A stretch of DNA of 64,000 nucleotides, from positions 248,001 to 312,000 of the forward strand of contig NZ_BNGS01000011.1 in assembly GCF_014905555.1 (NCBI RefSeq), read 5' to 3'. Below, one piece after another: positions 62,153 to 64,000 of the stretch. How positions within the stretch are numbered: the first letter of the stretch is position 1; every line of letters begins with the position of its first letter. The position numbers and the translations under genes were made by a program. Source of the DNA: Streptomyces sp. Y2F8-2 (GTDB lineage: Bacteria > Actinomycetota > Actinomycetes > Streptomycetales > Streptomycetaceae). Below the pieces are notes generated by a model. The model was not told the origin of the DNA and searched no databases. It saw only the letters and a program-made list of their open reading frames with translations.

Positions 62153-62773
62153 TCGCGTGCAGCCGGGCGGTGAGGGGTTCTCGCCCCCGCCGCCCCCTTC
62201 CCTTCCCGACTCTGGGGGCTGCTGCCCCCGGCCCCCGTTGTGGCCCTTGCGGCCTCGTCCCATGACCCCCCGGGCTCTTCGAGCAGGGGCCCTGAATTCA
62301 GGCACTCCGGCGTTTCAGGAGTGGGGGTCGGGGGGCTCCCCCCCCGGGACGGGACCTGGGGCGAAGCCGCAGCGGTTTTATCGAGCGTGCTCCGTGAGGG
62401 GTGCTGGGGACGTAGTCCCCGCCCGAGTACGGAGCGCGAAGCCCGGCCCGGGTCCCAGGGGGAGCCCTGGTGGCTTGCAGGGTGGTGCCCCGGCGGGACG
62501 CTGTCCCCGGCAGGGTCTGTGGCGGAGTCGCGGCGGGTTGCAGGGAAGCGGTGCTCGGTGAGGGTTCTGGGGTCCTGGTCCCCGCGTGGGTCCGCGGCGA
62601 AGCCCCGGTGGGGTTGAAGGGGCGGAACCCCTGGAGGAAGGGAAGGGCAAGGGCGGCGGGGGCGAGAACAATCCCGTCGAGTGGCCCGCAGGGTTCGTTG
62701 TACGGTTTTCGTGTCCCTGCCCACACCGACGGCAGGGCCACCGATCCCGTACCGGCGGGTCATCCGGACACAC
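62153..62773. other. 621-bp intergenic region with degenerate GC-rich repeats
   Basis: No credible gene lies between infB and ylxP. The stretch holds a family of imperfect repeats (described separately) and many small GGGG/CCCC dyads. The ylxP promoter should be near its right end, but I cannot place it. Confidence 0.6.
62351..62622. repeat. Array of imperfect repeats (at least four copies)
   Basis: A module resembling GGGtCCgGGGCGaAGCCcCG, followed by GGxGGgtTtgcAGGG, occurs at about 62351, 62450, 62513 and 62588. A second module, GTGCTCxGTGAGGG plus a dyad like GGGGxCxxxGTCCCC, occurs at 62387 and 62551. Spacings are 63-99 bp. Each copy can form a short GC hairpin. The pattern resembles GC-rich dyad repeats scattered in Streptomyces intergenic DNA. 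Confidence 0.6.
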
Positions 62774-63067
62774 ATGTACGTGGGGACCCTGTCCTTCGAC
62801 CTCCTCCTCGGCGACGTACGGTCGCTGAAGGAGAAGCGTTCCGTCGTCCGCCCGATCGTCGCCGAGCTCCAGCGCAAGTACGCGGTGAGCGCCGCGGAGG
62901 TGGACCACATGGATCTCTACCGGCGGGCCGTCATCGGGCTCGCGGCGGTCTCCGGTGACGCGGGGCACCTGACCGACGTACTCGACCGGTGCGAGCGGCT
63001 GGTCGCCGGACGCCCCGAGGTGGAGCTGCTGTCCGTCAGGCGGCGCCTCCACGGCGATGACGACTGA
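62774..63067 (+). CDS. ylxP: DUF503 protein YlxP
   Basis: 97 residues. The pattern MYVGTLSFDLLLGDVRSLKE and KRSVVRPIVAELQRKYAVS is characteristic of DUF503/YlxP. It is usually found between infB and rbfA, as here, and is thought to act in ribosome assembly, though its role is not settled. The ribosome-binding site is weak (CGGA). Confidence 0.88.
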   Translation: MYVGTLSFDLLLGDVRSLKEKRSVVRPIVAELQRKYAVSAAEVDHMDLYRRAVIGLAAVSGDAGHLTDVLDRCERLVAGRPEVELLSVRRRLHGDDD

Positions 63068-63112
63068 CGACTGACCGAAGAACACAGACAGGAAAGACAG
63101 GGAGACGGACCA

Positions 63113-63565
63113 GTGGCCGACAACGCGCGGGCTAAGAGGCTGGCGGACCTCATCCGAGAGGTGGTGGCCCAGAAGCTGCAGCGCGGGATCAAGGACCCGC
63201 GGCTCGGCTCGCACGTCACCATCACGGACACCCGGGTGACGGGCGATCTGAGGGAGGCGACCGTCTTCTACACCGTGTACGGGGACGACGAGGAGCGGAA
63301 GGCCGCCGCGGCCGGCCTGGAGAGCGCCAAGGGCATCCTGCGCTCCGAGGTCGGACGCGCCGCCGGCGTGAAGTTCACCCCGACCCTCACCTTCGTCGCG
63401 GACGCCCTCCCGGACACCGCCCGGACGATCGAGGACCTCCTCGACAAGGCGCGCGCCTCCGACGCGAAGGTGCGCGAGGCGGCCACGGGCAAGTCGTTCG
63501 CCGGTGAGGCCGACCCGTACCGGAAGCCCGGCTCCGACGACGAGACGGACGACACCGCCGAATGA
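63113..63565 (+). CDS. rbfA: 30S ribosome-binding factor RbfA
   Basis: 150 residues from a GTG with GGGAG upstream. The KH-type fold is marked by RLADLIREVVAQKLQ, IKDPRL and VTITDTRVTGDLREATVFYT. It helps 16S rRNA 5' end processing and cold-shock maturation. A charged, disordered tail of about 25 residues follows. Its stop overlaps the truB start by 4 nt. Confidence 0.94.
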   Translation: MADNARAKRLADLIREVVAQKLQRGIKDPRLGSHVTITDTRVTGDLREATVFYTVYGDDEERKAAAAGLESAKGILRSEVGRAAGVKFTPTLTFVADALPDTARTIEDLLDKARASDAKVREAATGKSFAGEADPYRKPGSDDETDDTAE

Positions 63566-64000
63566 CCCAGCAGCACACCACGCCCGACGGCCTCGTCATC
63601 GTCGACAAGCCGTCGGGCTTCACTTCGCACGACGTCGTCGCCAAGATGCGCGGGATCGCCAGGACCCGTCGCGTCGGCCACGCCGGCACCCTCGATCCGA
63701 TGGCGACCGGCGTCCTCGTCCTCGGCGTGGAGAAGGCCACCAAGCTCCTCGGGCACCTCGCCCTGACCGAGAAGGAGTACGTGGGCACCGTCCGCCTCGG
63801 GCAGACGACGGTCACGGACGACGCCGAGGGGGAGGTCACCTCCTCCACCGACGCCTCCAAGGTCACCCGGGACGCCATCGACGCCGGGATCGCCAAGCTG
63901 ACCGGCGACATCATGCAGGTGCCGTCCAAGGTCAGCGCCATCAAGATCAACGGCGTGCGGTCGTACAAGCGGGCCCGGGACGGCGAGGACTTCGACATCC
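63562..64000 (+). CDS. truB: tRNA pseudouridine(55) synthase TruB (N-terminal part, cut by window edge)
   Basis: The first 146 codons are present. GLVIVDKPSGFTSHDVV, the catalytic Asp in HAGTLDPMATGVL, and KEYVGTVRLG identify TruB, which makes pseudouridine 55 in the tRNA T loop. The ATG at 63562 overlaps the rbfA stop (ATGA), so the genes are coupled. The C-terminal PUA-like domain lies beyond the window. Confidence 0.93.
   Translation, partial: MTQQHTTPDGLVIVDKPSGFTSHDVVAKMRGIARTRRVGHAGTLDPMATGVLVLGVEKATKLLGHLALTEKEYVGTVRLGQTTVTDDAEGEVTSSTDASKVTRDAIDAGIAKLTGDIMQVPSKVSAIKINGVRSYKRARDGEDFDI

Noticed and set aside
62351..62622. CRISPR-like array
   Set aside because: The copies are imperfect, spacings vary from 63 to 99 bp, there are no unique fixed-length spacers and no cas genes.

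Overview
The window looks like a piece of Streptomyces chromosome. It is very GC-rich, codons end almost always in G or C, GTG starts are common, and the right half carries the housekeeping run dxr - rseP - ispG - GNAT - proS - rimP - nusA - ylxR - infB - ylxP - rbfA - truB in the order typical of that genus. I saw no rRNA, tRNA, CRISPR array or intact insertion sequence.

Left region (1-24940): polyamine/GABA catabolism mixed with unrelated genes. A partial Lrp/AsnC regulator faces an aldehyde dehydrogenase. Then come a secreted serine hydrolase, an ECF sigma factor fused to a zinc-binding anti-sigma motif, a membrane helix and an outer domain, a glycerophosphodiester phosphodiesterase, adenosine deaminase, a DUF4190 membrane protein and a NADAR protein. 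A five-gene putrescine/spermidine run follows (second aldehyde dehydrogenase, binding protein, ATPase, two permeases), with a PuuB-like FAD oxidase close behind. Beyond a PAP2 phosphatase and a DUF5959 protein lie gabT, a VirD4-like ATPase, a PucR regulator and a third aldehyde dehydrogenase. Together these could import putrescine and oxidise it through aminobutyraldehyde and GABA to succinate.

Middle region (24941-37500): a short, less typical stretch (small secreted protein, gene-poor 480 bp, Sel1-repeat protein), then a glycan locus: GH3, a GH42 remnant, GH95 fucosidase, secreted GH12 endoglucanase, GH31 alpha-xylosidase and a LacI regulator. The perfect palindrome TCGAAGCGCTTCGA occurs three times and a near copy once, in the three control regions of this block. 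The enzyme set fits fucosylated xyloglucan breakdown. The GH42 gene has lost its catalytic domain.

Right region (37522-64000): an acyl-CoA dehydrogenase and an orphan PIN-domain gene precede the isoprenoid genes dxr, rseP and ispG. A two-gene ABC exporter, whose second gene carries an apparent +1 frameshift in a six-G run, sits between rseP and ispG. Next are a HATPase - XRE - DUF397 regulatory trio, two acetyltransferases, proS, a two-gene ABC-2 exporter, a kinase-fold protein lacking the catalytic Asp, a DUF4439/lipoprotein pair, and the transcription/translation cluster rimP to truB (cut by the window edge). Eleven hairpins, most with perfect stems, mark likely transcription ends. Several genes have a -10 box 5-9 nt before the start codon, suggesting leaderless mRNAs.
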